From Marinobacter zhejiangensis (GTDB lineage: Bacteria > Pseudomonadota > Gammaproteobacteria > Pseudomonadales > Oleiphilaceae), in assembly GCF_900114775.1 (NCBI RefSeq), contig NZ_FOUE01000001.1, positions 186,001 to 250,000 on the forward strand: a stretch of 64,000 nucleotides of DNA. Direction: 5' to 3'. The translations under genes and the position numbers were made by a program. Each line of letters starts with the position of its first letter. Position 1 is the first letter of the stretch. Under the pieces are notes generated by a model. The model was given only the letters and a program-made list of their open reading frames with translations, was not told the DNA's origin and ran no database searches. Of the stretch, positions 17,343 through 25,840 are shown piece after piece.

Positions 17343-18149
17343 GTGTCGCTGACTGACATTACCGACTTTGCCGAACAACTGGCCCGCGATGCCGGTGACC
17401 TGATCCGCCGCGAGCGGGAGCACAACACGCTCCGCACCGACTACAAGCAGCAAACCGAGCTGGTGACCCATGCAGACCTGATGGCGGACGAATTCATTAC
17501 CAACGCCATCCGCCAGCGCTTCCCCGACCACCGTATCCTGTCGGAAGAGTCGATGCCTGACCTTACCCAGGCGGAATCCCTGGACACCCCTCTATGGATC
17601 GTGGACCCCATTGATGGCACCGTGAACTACGCTTATGGCCACCCCCAGGTCGCCGTCTCCATCGCCTATGCCGAGCGGGGCCGGGTCAGGGCGGGCATCG
17701 TCCATGCCCCGTTTGCCAACGAGACCTTCCGCGCCATAGATGGCCAGGGCGCGACCCTCAACGGTGCCGCCATTAGCCACAGCCAATGCAGCGTACCCCG
17801 GGAAGCCTTGTTCGCTACCGGCTTTCCCTATACCAAAGACGCTCTGGAGCCACTGGTCCGTCGCCTCAACACGATGATCCACCATTGCCGTGACTTGCGA
17901 AGGATTGGCTCAGCGGCACTGGACATTTGCTGGGTGGCCTGCGGCCGACTGGATGTTTACTACGAAACCGTGAGCCCGTGGGACTTTGCCGCCGCGCGGC
18001 TGATTGCCATTGAAGCAGGAGCAAGCGCCGGCCATTTCAGCACGGTTCCCGACGGCTATCCGGAAGATTTGTGGGGGCAGGATATCCTGGTCAGCACACC
18101 GGCCCTGTTTGAGCCGGTTCAGACGCTGTTGCGACAGGCCAGCGAATAG
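17343..18149 (+). CDS. Inositol monophosphatase family protein
   Basis: 268-residue Mg-dependent phosphatase of the IMPase/FBPase/CysQ superfamily. Metal-binding motifs: ILSEES, WIVDPIDGTVNYAYG (the DPxDGT signature) and the C-terminal SPWDFAAARLI. Start is a GTG at 17343 five bases after GAGGGAG; a longer frame upstream is only the shadow of the preceding gene. Substrate may be inositol phosphate, 3'-phosphoadenosine 5'-phosphate or another; this is not E. coli SuhB-like enough to decide. A strong hairpin follows the stop. Confidence 0.9.
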   Translation: MSLTDITDFAEQLARDAGDLIRREREHNTLRTDYKQQTELVTHADLMADEFITNAIRQRFPDHRILSEESMPDLTQAESLDTPLWIVDPIDGTVNYAYGHPQVAVSIAYAERGRVRAGIVHAPFANETFRAIDGQGATLNGAAISHSQCSVPREALFATGFPYTKDALEPLVRRLNTMIHHCRDLRRIGSAALDICWVACGRLDVYYETVSPWDFAAARLIAIEAGASAGHFSTVPDGYPEDLWGQDILVSTPALFEPVQTLLRQASE

Positions 18150-18176
18150 CCCCCAGGAACGGTTCCTGGGGGTTAT
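18150..18176. terminator. Intrinsic terminator between convergent genes
   Basis: CCCCCAGGAAC/GTTCCTGGGGG stem with almost no loop, sitting between the inositol-phosphatase-family gene and the convergent lipoprotein gene. The T run is short (TTAT), while AAAAAA lies on the other side, so it may serve the minus-strand gene better. Confidence 0.7.
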
Positions 18177-18184
18177 CAAAAAAC

Positions 18185-19549
18185 CTACTGCAACGGCGTA
18201 ACCTTGCGCTCACCGTGCAGGAAGCCAAAGCGGTAGTCGTCTCCAGCCTCACTATAGGGAATCACCAGGGTAACGGTGTTCTTATTGATGGTGCCGCGAA
18301 TATCGGCACCTTTATCCATACCAAACACCCGGTTGCCAACAACCTGGCATCCCCAGATGCCCGCGCCACTGCGGATACTGCAGCTGTCCTCCGACACCAG
18401 CAGATCGCCGGAAAGCTCCTCGGTCTGCCAGCCAACGCCCACCTTGAAAACTGACAACACCCCTTCAAGGTGGTAGCTGCCAGGCGCCACCGGCGTAGCC
18501 GCGCAGTGAGTGTCGGCCACAGCGGTCAGGTAGCCATGGGGAATATCGTAGGCGGTGGTGCCTTCGTCCAGATCAGCCAGTGTCGTATAGCTGTGATCAG
18601 CGCTGGACTTACCGTCGTAGACATAGAGAGTGGCGCTGTTGGGTGCGACGGTACCGACCAGACGAATATCAGCATTCGCCAGGTTCCGGGGCTCGCCATC
18701 TACCACTTCGCAGGCGTCCCGATCCAGGCGGAAATCAGCCCCCACGTAGAGATCGCAGTCTCGCAGTTCGTTACGCACGGTATCCGGTGCCGGCCGAGAC
18801 TCGCCAACGACCATGGAGCCGGAAACCGCGTCCACCGCCAGGGTCTCGCTGTCGTCGTCCAGGTCTCGGGTAACGGTCACACCGTAGCCATTCACCACAT
18901 AATCACGGTCACCACCACAAGCCAGGGAGCTCGCCAGGTGTTGCCGTGCAGGCTCTGCATCGATCACGGCACCGACCGCATTGTCCTGACCACCGTTCTG
19001 GACCAGGGCAATGGCCGCACTGGCAAAAGAGGCAAAATCACTATCGAAGACCAAACCGGCAGCCGCGCCATTCTTGGCCTGATTGGTGACCACAATGCCA
19101 TTGCCGGCATTGCCGTCCTTATCCAGGCTCTGCAGCAGGCGCGCCATGTTCACCACCCCTTGCTGGGCCTGAAGCTGCTCCGGCGACAGGTTCGCCAGTT
19201 CGCCCACCAGTTCCGCAAGGTCGATTTCAGTGCCCAGCAGCTCCAGTGGGGTCACCACCGTTTGCGCCTTCGCCGAACCCAGGATCAGGTCACCAAGGGA
19301 CAGCGTGATGGTCTCGCCAAGCTCATACTGGAAGCTGCCGTCACTGCCAGTGACCCCCTGATGGGTTGCGGTCCGGTAGTCCACGTTCTGCACAGGGCTA
19401 TCAATAAAAAAGCCGGTCTGGGTACCTGCCACAGCCACATCCGGTGCAGCTGGTGGTTGGTATACGGCAGGTCCGTCACTGCTGTCGTCAAGGCAGCCGG
19501 TAAGGGATACCACCGCACACGCCAAGCCTAGCCACTTCAATGTGCCCAT
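18185..19549 (-). CDS. Predicted outer-membrane or periplasmic lipoprotein, function unknown
   Basis: 454 residues, with a lipobox (SLTGC, Cys19) after a short hydrophobic signal. The N-terminal part GFFIDSPVQNVDYRTATHQGVTG and DGSFQYELGETITLSLGDLILG resembles a repeat found in large surface proteins and lipoproteins of marine bacteria, and the following VTPLELL motif recurs there. Asp-rich patches (DLDDDSET) and several Cys in the second half suggest metal or disulfide bonds. I do not recognise a catalytic domain. It stands alone, convergent with the IMPase-family gene and upstream of slmA's 3' end. Confidence 0.75.
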   Translation of the reverse strand: MGTLKWLGLACAVVSLTGCLDDSSDGPAVYQPPAAPDVAVAGTQTGFFIDSPVQNVDYRTATHQGVTGSDGSFQYELGETITLSLGDLILGSAKAQTVVTPLELLGTEIDLAELVGELANLSPEQLQAQQGVVNMARLLQSLDKDGNAGNGIVVTNQAKNGAAAGLVFDSDFASFASAAIALVQNGGQDNAVGAVIDAEPARQHLASSLACGGDRDYVVNGYGVTVTRDLDDDSETLAVDAVSGSMVVGESRPAPDTVRNELRDCDLYVGADFRLDRDACEVVDGEPRNLANADIRLVGTVAPNSATLYVYDGKSSADHSYTTLADLDEGTTAYDIPHGYLTAVADTHCAATPVAPGSYHLEGVLSVFKVGVGWQTEELSGDLLVSEDSCSIRSGAGIWGCQVVGNRVFGMDKGADIRGTINKNTVTLVIPYSEAGDDYRFGFLHGERKVTPLQ

Positions 19550-19648
19550 GACTGATCTCCATATTTATGTGTTTTTTTGTGACGCCAAATAAAACACACT
19601 TTGGAGACCAGTACTGGGATGCCTGCCGCATTTAGTGACGAGAAACCG

Positions 19649-20251
19649 TCAGTTTGGAGAGTTGGCCCAGAGCCCCTCAGCCACCAGGCCCCAGGCTTCT
19701 TCAAAGTCGCTGGTGGGGGCGCGCTCAAAGGACGAACGTACAAAACGCTGCAAGCGTCCTTCCACATACACCATCAGCCAGTCGGCAGCCCGCGAGTGGG
19801 AGGTGCGTGGTCTCAGGCCCTGGCGGAATTCCCCTTCCTTGATGACCTGACGGACCTGGGTTTCCAGTCGTTCGAAGAACTGGGAAGCACGGCGGCGCAG
19901 GGCTTCGTCCTCACCCATCAGGGCGTCACCGGTCAGTACCCGGCACAGCCCCGGGTTGCGTTCGGCAAAGGCCAGCACCAGGTGGGCCAGCAAACGCAGG
20001 CGGGTTCGGGCATCATCCTGTTCCTGCAGAAGCGCCTGGCAGCGGGAAAACACCGCGTCCTCAGCGAACTCGATCAAGGCCTCAAACATCTTCCGCTTAC
20101 TGGGGAAGTGGCGGTAGAGGGCGGCCTCGGTGACACCGACGTTACGGGCAAGGCTAGCGGTGGTAATACGGGCACCGGGATCGGTTTCCAGCAGGCCTGC
20201 CAAGGCCTGCAGGATCACTTCCCGGCGACTGGGTTGTTGTTTTTCGGTCAT
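19649..20251 (-). CDS. slmA: Nucleoid occlusion factor SlmA
   Basis: TetR-fold DNA-binding protein of 200 residues that blocks FtsZ ring assembly over the nucleoid. The helix-turn-helix ITTASLARNVGVTEAALYRHFPSK is nearly identical in pattern to E. coli SlmA, and LVLAFAERNPGLCRVLTGDALMGEDEALRRR and the C-terminal FVRSSFERAPTSDFEEAW also match. The gene follows thiG by 58 bases on the same strand and may share its transcript. Confidence 0.95.
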   Translation of the reverse strand: MTEKQQPSRREVILQALAGLLETDPGARITTASLARNVGVTEAALYRHFPSKRKMFEALIEFAEDAVFSRCQALLQEQDDARTRLRLLAHLVLAFAERNPGLCRVLTGDALMGEDEALRRRASQFFERLETQVRQVIKEGEFRQGLRPRTSHSRAADWLMVYVEGRLQRFVRSSFERAPTSDFEEAWGLVAEGLWANSPN

Positions 20252-20309
20252 GGCGATACTACGTGTCCATCGTTATGGAAATCATCGCCCGGCCAAATTC
20301 ACCGGGAGG

Positions 20310-21119
20310 TCAGAAAAAGGTGCCGTCCAGCGGAGACGATGCGCTGGCGTAGAGCTTCTTGGGCATGCGGCCGGCCAGCCAGGCCTCACGGCCGGATTCG
20401 ATGGCCAGTTTCATCGCCCGGGCCATGCGGATCGGGTCCTGGGCCTGGGCAATCGCGGTGTTCATCAGCACGCCATCACAGCCCAGTTCCATAGCAATCG
20501 TCGCATCGGAGGCCGTGCCCACACCGGCATCCACCAGCACCGGCACCTGGGCGTTCTCAACGATCAGACGGATGTTGTAACGGTTCTGGATACCGAGACC
20601 CGAGCCGATCGGAGCCCCCAACGGCATAATGGCGATGCAGCCCATCTCTTCCAGGCGCTTGGCCAGCAAGGGATCGTCGGAACAATACACCATGATTTTG
20701 AAGCCGTCCTTGATCAACTCCTCAGCGGCCACCAGGGTTTCGGTCATGTTCGGGTACAGGGTCTTTTCCTCCCCCAGCACCTCCAGCTTGACCAGGTCGT
20801 GTCCGTCCAGCAACTCCCGCGCCAGTTTGCAGGTACGAACCGCATCCTTGGCGTTATAGCAGCCGGCGGTGTTCGGCAGGATGGTGTAACGCTCCGGCGA
20901 AATCACATCCAGCAGGTTCGGCTCGTCCGGGTTTTGCCCCAGGTTGGTCCGTCGCACCGCTACAGTCACGATTTCCGCGCCACTGGCCTCAATGGCCCGC
21001 CCGGTCTCCTCCATATCCCGATACTTACCTGTGCCAACCAGCAACCGGGAGTTGTAGGTACGGCCGGCGATTTCCAGCGGTTTGTTTTCAGGCAGGGAGC
21101 GCGAAGCGTCTTGGGTCAT
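20310..21119 (-). CDS. thiG: Thiazole synthase ThiG
   Basis: Makes the thiazole phosphate moiety of thiamine from deoxyxylulose 5-phosphate, dehydroglycine and ThiS-thiocarboxylate. The 269-residue TIM barrel has the family features LLVGTGKY, the Schiff-base lysine region [17 protein letters not shown], and [24 protein letters not shown]. It pairs with thiS just upstream; the other thi genes are not in this window. The long 79-base gap to thiS may still be one transcript. Confidence 0.96.
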   Translation of the reverse strand: MTQDASRSLPENKPLEIAGRTYNSRLLVGTGKYRDMEETGRAIEASGAEIVTVAVRRTNLGQNPDEPNLLDVISPERYTILPNTAGCYNAKDAVRTCKLARELLDGHDLVKLEVLGEEKTLYPNMTETLVAAEELIKDGFKIMVYCSDDPLLAKRLEEMGCIAIMPLGAPIGSGLGIQNRYNIRLIVENAQVPVLVDAGVGTASDATIAMELGCDGVLMNTAIAQAQDPIRMARAMKLAIESGREAWLAGRMPKKLYASASSPLDGTFF

Positions 21120-21198
21120 TGGGCACCTTGTGGGTTGTCGAACTCAGATTATCAAGCTCAGGTTACTGAGCTCAGGGTCTTCAAAACGTCGGATGGTC

Positions 21199-21399
21199 TC
21201 AGCCACCACCGATGGCGTGTACCACTTCAACGCGGTCACCAGGGCTAAGCTGAAAGTCATTGTGCTGGCTACGAGGGACGATGTCCTCGTTGACCTCCAC
21301 CGCCAGCCGCTTGCCGGTCAGCGACATCGCCTCCAGCAACACCGCGATGGTTGCCGGCTCGGCGATCTCAAAGGCCTCGCCATTCAGCTGAATGTTCAT
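21199..21399 (-). CDS. thiS: Sulfur carrier protein ThiS
   Basis: 66-residue ubiquitin-fold protein ending in the diagnostic di-glycine tail (VVHAIGGG), which is adenylated and thiocarboxylated to deliver sulfur to ThiG. The opening MNIQLNGEAFEIAEPATIA and LAVEVNEDIVPRSQH are typical. Placed directly before thiG. No thiamine pyrophosphate riboswitch was seen upstream: only 21 bases separate it from the DUF423 gene. Confidence 0.95.
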   Translation of the reverse strand: MNIQLNGEAFEIAEPATIAVLLEAMSLTGKRLAVEVNEDIVPRSQHNDFQLSPGDRVEVVHAIGGG

Positions 21400-21420
21400 C
21401 GTGATTTCAGTTTCCTTCGG

Positions 21421-21855
21421 TTATTGGCGACGGAGACCGGCGATCACCACCAGCACCCAGCCCACCATAAAACAGAGGCCACCCATCGGGGTGACCGGGC
21501 CCAGCCAATGAGCCCCGCTCAACACCAGCAGATACAGGCTGCCGCTGAACATGACCGTGCCGGCAACAAAAAAACCGGCGGCGGCCCTGAGCAGACGCGG
21601 AGCGAGCCCAAAGCCCGCCAGCAGCGACACCAGGATCAGGGCCAGGCCATGGTAGACCTGGTAGGTCACCGCTGTATTGAACACCTCCAGGCCGCGGGCG
21701 TCGACCACATGCCGCAGACCATGGGCACCAAAGGCGCCAGCCATCACCGCCAGCAACGCAAAGATAGCGCCGGCAACCAGCGGGAAGCGCGGCAAGCCTG
21801 CCGCAACGGATATCGGGTGCTCAGCAGTCACAGTGTATACGTTCTCCGCCGTCAA
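21421..21855 (-). CDS. DUF423 family inner-membrane protein (YgdD-like)
   Basis: 144 residues with four hydrophobic helices; the conserved GAFGAHGLR and YHGLALI with a GVLCFMVG-like C-terminal GGLCFMVGWVLV belong to DUF423. Function unknown. The annotated start overlaps the end of apaH by 35 bases; GTG codons at 21840 or 21831 would shorten the overlap. Part of the apparent lptD-to-thiG minus-strand series. Confidence 0.88.
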   Translation of the reverse strand: MTAENVYTVTAEHPISVAAGLPRFPLVAGAIFALLAVMAGAFGAHGLRHVVDARGLEVFNTAVTYQVYHGLALILVSLLAGFGLAPRLLRAAAGFFVAGTVMFSGSLYLLVLSGAHWLGPVTPMGGLCFMVGWVLVVIAGLRRQ

Positions 21856-22621
21856 GATTCATGATGGTCAATGCTCCACCCCAGACACATCCGGTGTCCA
21901 GCCCGATAAAGCGCTCCCTGCCGGTCTTGCCTTCCAGCGCAGCCCAGTGCCCAAAGAGTACCGTGATGTCTTCGTCCCTTGGGAAATGGAACCACGGCGC
22001 AAACCCTCCCGGCGCTGCCCCAGCGGACTCTTTAGTGTCCAGCTCAAGAGTCCCGTCTTGGGCGATAAAACGCATGCGGGTGAAGTAGTTGGTGATTGAT
22101 CGCCAGCGCAACATTCCGGTCAGGCCATCATCCCAACGTTCCGGTTCATTGCCATACATGTACGTGAAATACTCTTCGGCGTCCGGTCCCTGGATCACAG
22201 CTTCCAGCTCCCGGGCCAAGGCGTTGGCCTGATTGACCGTCCAGATATGGGGCAAGCCGGCATGAGCCATGAACAGTCGCCGCTTGGCATCGTGGAGGCA
22301 CAGGTTCTGCTGCCGCAGCCATCCTATCAGGCGGTCATGATCAGGGGCATCGAGGATTTCCGCCAGGGTGTCTTTCTTTCGAGGCTTGTGCCCGCCCAGC
22401 GCCACCGCCAGCAGATGCAGATCATGGTTACCCAGTACCACCCGGGTGGCCCCACCCAGGCTTTCCAGGTAACGCAGCGTCTTGAGCGAGTCTGGGCCGC
22501 GGTTGATCAGGTCACCCGCCACCCAGAGACAGTCCCGCGATGGAGAGAATCCAACCTTGTCGAGAACCGCCAACAAGCGATCGTAACAGCCCTGGATATC
22601 TCCAATCGCAAAGTCGGTCAT
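21821..22621 (-). CDS. apaH: Symmetrical diadenosine tetraphosphatase ApaH
   Basis: Hydrolyses Ap4A to two ADP; also removes nucleoside-tetraphosphate RNA caps. 266-residue metallophosphatase with the metal-site series GDIQGCYD, GDLINRGPDS and GNHDLH, then the GHWAALEG motif near the C-terminus. ATG 22621 was chosen over an upstream TTG/GTG extension that overlaps rsmA; the start lies 4 bases after the rsmA stop. Gene order rsmA-apaH matches E. coli and Pseudomonas. Confidence 0.96.
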   Translation of the reverse strand: MTDFAIGDIQGCYDRLLAVLDKVGFSPSRDCLWVAGDLINRGPDSLKTLRYLESLGGATRVVLGNHDLHLLAVALGGHKPRKKDTLAEILDAPDHDRLIGWLRQQNLCLHDAKRRLFMAHAGLPHIWTVNQANALARELEAVIQGPDAEEYFTYMYGNEPERWDDGLTGMLRWRSITNYFTRMRFIAQDGTLELDTKESAGAAPGGFAPWFHFPRDEDITVLFGHWAALEGKTGRERFIGLDTGCVWGGALTIMNLDGGERIHCDC

Positions 22622-22625
22622 GATA

Positions 22626-23474
22626 CTACTCGCTGGCCTCGGCCGGATTACCGCTGGCAGCCTCGCCGCCGGACAAGCCTCCCGCCTCAACCACCGCATC
22701 GGCAATGGCCACGTACTGGGCCAGCGTGAGGTTTTCCGGGCGCAAGCCGTCGTCGATTCCCAGTGCTTGCAACTGTGCCACAGTCACCACCCCGGCCAGG
22801 GCCTTTCGCAGGGTTTTACGACGAGCATTGAAGGCACTGCGAACCACCGCCTGCAACACCCCGAGGTCGCGAGCCGGGCAAGGCAGCGTCTCATGCGGGA
22901 TCAGGCGAACAATGGCCGAATCCACCTTGGGAGCTGGACGGAACGCACCGGGGCCAACTTCGAACAGCGGCTGCACCTTGCAGAAGTACTGGGCCATGAT
23001 GCCCAGCCGGCCATAGTGGTTATCACCTGAAACTGCCCCCAGCCGCTGCACCACTTCTTTCTGCAGCATGAAGTGCATGTCTTTGACGACACCGGACTGG
23101 CTCAGCAGGTGGAAGATCAGCGGGGTGGAAATGTTGTACGGCAGGTTGCCAACAATTCGCAACGGCTTTTCAGTTGCCAACTGGCTGAAATCGAACTTCA
23201 GCGCATCGGCTTCGTGAATGCGGAAATTCGGGTAGTTGAAAAACTTGGTACGCAGCACCGGAATCAGATCCCGATCCAGCTCCACCACCTGCAGGTTGGG
23301 GTTAACCGCCAGGATCTCTTCGGTAAGGGCGCCCAGGCCCGGACCGATCTCCACCATGGCATCGTCCGGCTGGGGGTTGATCGAACGAACAATCCGCTCG
23401 ATCACACCGGGGTCGTGCAGGAAGTTCTGACCAAAACGCTTACGGGCCTTGTGTCCCGCGGGCTTACGGCTCAT
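22626..23474 (-). CDS. rsmA: 16S rRNA dimethyladenosine transferase RsmA (KsgA)
   Basis: Dimethylates A1518 and A1519 of 16S rRNA late in 30S assembly. 282 residues: the RKRFGQNFL start, SAM-binding VEIGPGLGALTE, the catalytic NLPYNIST (NLPY motif), and FRPAPKVDSAIVRL. Its start overlaps the pdxA stop by 4 bases, indicating translational coupling, and apaH follows after 4 bases. Confidence 0.97.
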   Translation of the reverse strand: MSRKPAGHKARKRFGQNFLHDPGVIERIVRSINPQPDDAMVEIGPGLGALTEEILAVNPNLQVVELDRDLIPVLRTKFFNYPNFRIHEADALKFDFSQLATEKPLRIVGNLPYNISTPLIFHLLSQSGVVKDMHFMLQKEVVQRLGAVSGDNHYGRLGIMAQYFCKVQPLFEVGPGAFRPAPKVDSAIVRLIPHETLPCPARDLGVLQAVVRSAFNARRKTLRKALAGVVTVAQLQALGIDDGLRPENLTLAQYVAIADAVVEAGGLSGGEAASGNPAEASE

Positions 23475-24484
23475 GCAGTATCTCCAGACCGGTGGGCACG
23501 AAGGCTACGCGCCATGTGCGCACCCACCCGGATAGCAGTATGTAGGCTGCCGGCATCAGCACGACCAGTACCGGCCAGATCCAGGGCGGTGCCATGATCA
23601 ACGGACGTCCGCACAATAGGCAGCCCCAAGGTAATGTTTACAGCGCGCCCAAAGCCCTGGAATTTCAGCACCGGCAGTCCCTGATCATGATACATCGCCA
23701 GGGCCGCATCAGCCTGGTCCAGCCAATGGGGCGTGAACAGCGTGTCCGCAGGCAAAGGTCCCACCAGGTCCAGGCCCTCTTCGCGCAGCGATGCCAGGGT
23801 CGGTTCGATCACGTCGAGTTCTTCCCGCCCCAGGTGGCCACCCTCACCGGCGTGGGGATTCAGCCCTGCAACCAGGATCCGCGGCTGGGCAATCGCGAAA
23901 AACTTCTTCAGATCGGCGGCCAGGATACGGGTCACCTGAGTCAGGCGCTCGGGCGTAATGGCGGCGGACACGTCTTTGAGAGGCAAGTGGGTGGTGACCA
24001 GGGCAACCCGCAACTCTTCCGTGGCCAGCATCATCACCACGCGCTCAACACCACAGAGTTCCTGCAGGAATTCGGTATGGCCACTGAAGGCAATACCCGC
24101 TTCGTTGATCACCCCTTTGTGTACCGGCGCCGTGACCATGCCATCGAAGGTGCCGTCCAGGCAGCCCTTGGCCGCCACCGTCAGGGTGTCCAGCACATAG
24201 CGGCTGTTCCCGGCGTCCAGTTGTCCGGGAAGGTCACTGGCCAGCCCCGCTACCGGGTACACCGACAGCTGGCCAGCGGCAGTGACGGCTTCCTGGCCGG
24301 GCTCCCAGGGCACCAGCTCCACGGTCAAGCCCAGATGCTTAGCGCGGGCCGCCAGCAGCTCCATACTCGCCACCACCACAATGCCCTCCTGGCGCGGCTC
24401 GGTCGCCAGCTGCAAACACAGCTCAGGCCCGATTCCGGCAGGCTCACCCGCCGTCAGCGCCAGCGTCACGGAATCAACCATCAA
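23471..24484 (-). CDS. pdxA: 4-hydroxythreonine-4-phosphate dehydrogenase PdxA
   Basis: NAD-dependent step of pyridoxal 5'-phosphate synthesis. The 337-residue product opens TLALTAGEPAGIGPEL, contains GHTEFLQELCGV and NPHAGEGGHLGREE, both PdxA signatures (His metal ligands), and YHDQGLPVLKF with IVRTSVDHGTALDLAG near the end. Overlaps surA and rsmA by 4 bases each, so it is one operon. Confidence 0.97.
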   Translation of the reverse strand: MMVDSVTLALTAGEPAGIGPELCLQLATEPRQEGIVVVASMELLAARAKHLGLTVELVPWEPGQEAVTAAGQLSVYPVAGLASDLPGQLDAGNSRYVLDTLTVAAKGCLDGTFDGMVTAPVHKGVINEAGIAFSGHTEFLQELCGVERVVMMLATEELRVALVTTHLPLKDVSAAITPERLTQVTRILAADLKKFFAIAQPRILVAGLNPHAGEGGHLGREELDVIEPTLASLREEGLDLVGPLPADTLFTPHWLDQADAALAMYHDQGLPVLKFQGFGRAVNITLGLPIVRTSVDHGTALDLAGTGRADAGSLHTAIRVGAHMARSLRAHRSGDTA

Positions 24485-25800
24485 CTGTCGGCACCCTCTT
24501 CATTGCCAACCTTCAGCTCAACAAAGGCCTCATCACGAATTTCCCGCAGCCAGGCCTGCAGCTCAACATCGAACTTGCGCATGTAGATGGCCTGGCGAGC
24601 CTGGTTGGCCTGGACTTCGTCACTGATGTCTTTCTGTCGCCGTTCCTGTACCTGCAGGATATGCCAGCCGAACTGGGAGCGGAACGGTCCTTTGAGTTCG
24701 CCGATACGGGCCTCCAGCATAGCCTGCTCGAACTCGGGTACCATCTGACCGCGACTGACCCAGCCGAGATCTCCGCCCGCTGAGCCAGAAACCGGGTCAT
24801 CCGAGAGGTCCTTGGCCAGCGCGGCAAAGTCCGCGCCGTCCTGCAACTGCTGGTAGATGTCCCGGGAATGGGCCTGGGCGTCTTCATTGGACACCGTTTC
24901 GGTCGGCCGGATCAGGATATGACGGACCTTGTGCTGTTCGACGAGCTGCTCGCCGCCGCCACGCTTGGCGAGCACCGTAATAATATGGAAGCCACTGCCG
25001 CTGCGGAGTACGTCGGACGGTTCCTGCAGGGCCATGCCCGGAACGATATCAGCCACCAGCGACGGCAACTGGTTTTCCGGACGCCAGCCCATGACGCCAC
25101 CCTCCAGGGCGTTACTGGCGTCAGACTCAGCTACGGCGACGGCACGAAAGTCCTTGCCGCCTTTGATCTCCGCCAGCAAACGCTGCGCCTTGGCTTCCGC
25201 CTGGGCAACCTCATCGGCATCGTTAAAATTATCCACCGCGACCAAGATGTGGGCGAGCTGATATTCGGCGCCGGAGGCACCCTGGCTGGCCGCCGCAGCA
25301 AGGTAGGTTTCCACTTCGCGGTCGGTGACACGAATACGGTTGCCCACACTGCGCTGCTGGATTCTTCCGAGCAGCATTTCCTGACGGATCTGCTCCCGGG
25401 CGGCCGCATACGTTAGCCCTTCCGCCGTCAGCTGCTGCTCGAACTGAGCCATAGTGAGGTTGTTATTGGTCGCGATGGAGCGGATGGTTTCGTTGAGCTC
25501 GTTATCGCTGATACGCATCCCCATGCGTTCCGCCAACTGGAACTGGATGGTATCGGTAATCATCTGGTCGAGCACCCGTTCCTCCAGTACATGCCGTGGC
25601 GGTAGCGCGGTGCCCTGGGCCGTCAGGCGGGAGGTGATGGTGCGAATCCGGGCATCCAGTTCGGTCTGCAGGATCACCCCGTCATCAACAATCGCGATGA
25701 CTCGCTCCAGCGGTTGCCGCGCGGCCTGGGCTGACGCCACCAACAACATCGCCATCACCACCATTACTGCCTGCACGCACGTGCGCAAGTTGACCTTCAT
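24481..25800 (-). CDS. surA: Periplasmic chaperone/peptidyl-prolyl isomerase SurA
   Basis: Carries unfolded outer-membrane proteins across the periplasm to the Bam complex. 439 residues from ATG 25800, which follows AGAGGTACC; the longer open frame up to 25983 runs into lptD and is discarded. A signal peptide (VMAMLLVASAQAA) precedes the N-domain (ERVIAIVDDGVILQTELDARI). Two parvulin domains follow (about 175-280 and 288-390), with QYQLAHILVAV-like and KVRHILIRP openings, and a C-terminal helix. It lies 40 bases after lptD, as in E. coli. Confidence 0.96.
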   Translation of the reverse strand: MKVNLRTCVQAVMVVMAMLLVASAQAARQPLERVIAIVDDGVILQTELDARIRTITSRLTAQGTALPPRHVLEERVLDQMITDTIQFQLAERMGMRISDNELNETIRSIATNNNLTMAQFEQQLTAEGLTYAAAREQIRQEMLLGRIQQRSVGNRIRVTDREVETYLAAAASQGASGAEYQLAHILVAVDNFNDADEVAQAEAKAQRLLAEIKGGKDFRAVAVAESDASNALEGGVMGWRPENQLPSLVADIVPGMALQEPSDVLRSGSGFHIITVLAKRGGGEQLVEQHKVRHILIRPTETVSNEDAQAHSRDIYQQLQDGADFAALAKDLSDDPVSGSAGGDLGWVSRGQMVPEFEQAMLEARIGELKGPFRSQFGWHILQVQERRQKDISDEVQANQARQAIYMRKFDVELQAWLREIRDEAFVELKVGNEEGADS

Positions 25801-25840
25801 AGGTACCTCTGTCTGTTGTCCGGCAATAGTCATAAAACCA

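Noticed and set aside
18470-19531. Plus-strand open frame of 353 codons opposite the lipoprotein gene
   Set aside because: The minus-strand product has a lipobox and a coherent beta-rich sequence; the plus-strand product is rich in Arg/Gly/His as is usual for shadow frames.
21400-21420. Possible thiamine pyrophosphate riboswitch before thiS/thiG
   Set aside because: Only 21 bases lie between DUF423 and thiS, and I found no THI-box-like conserved pieces.
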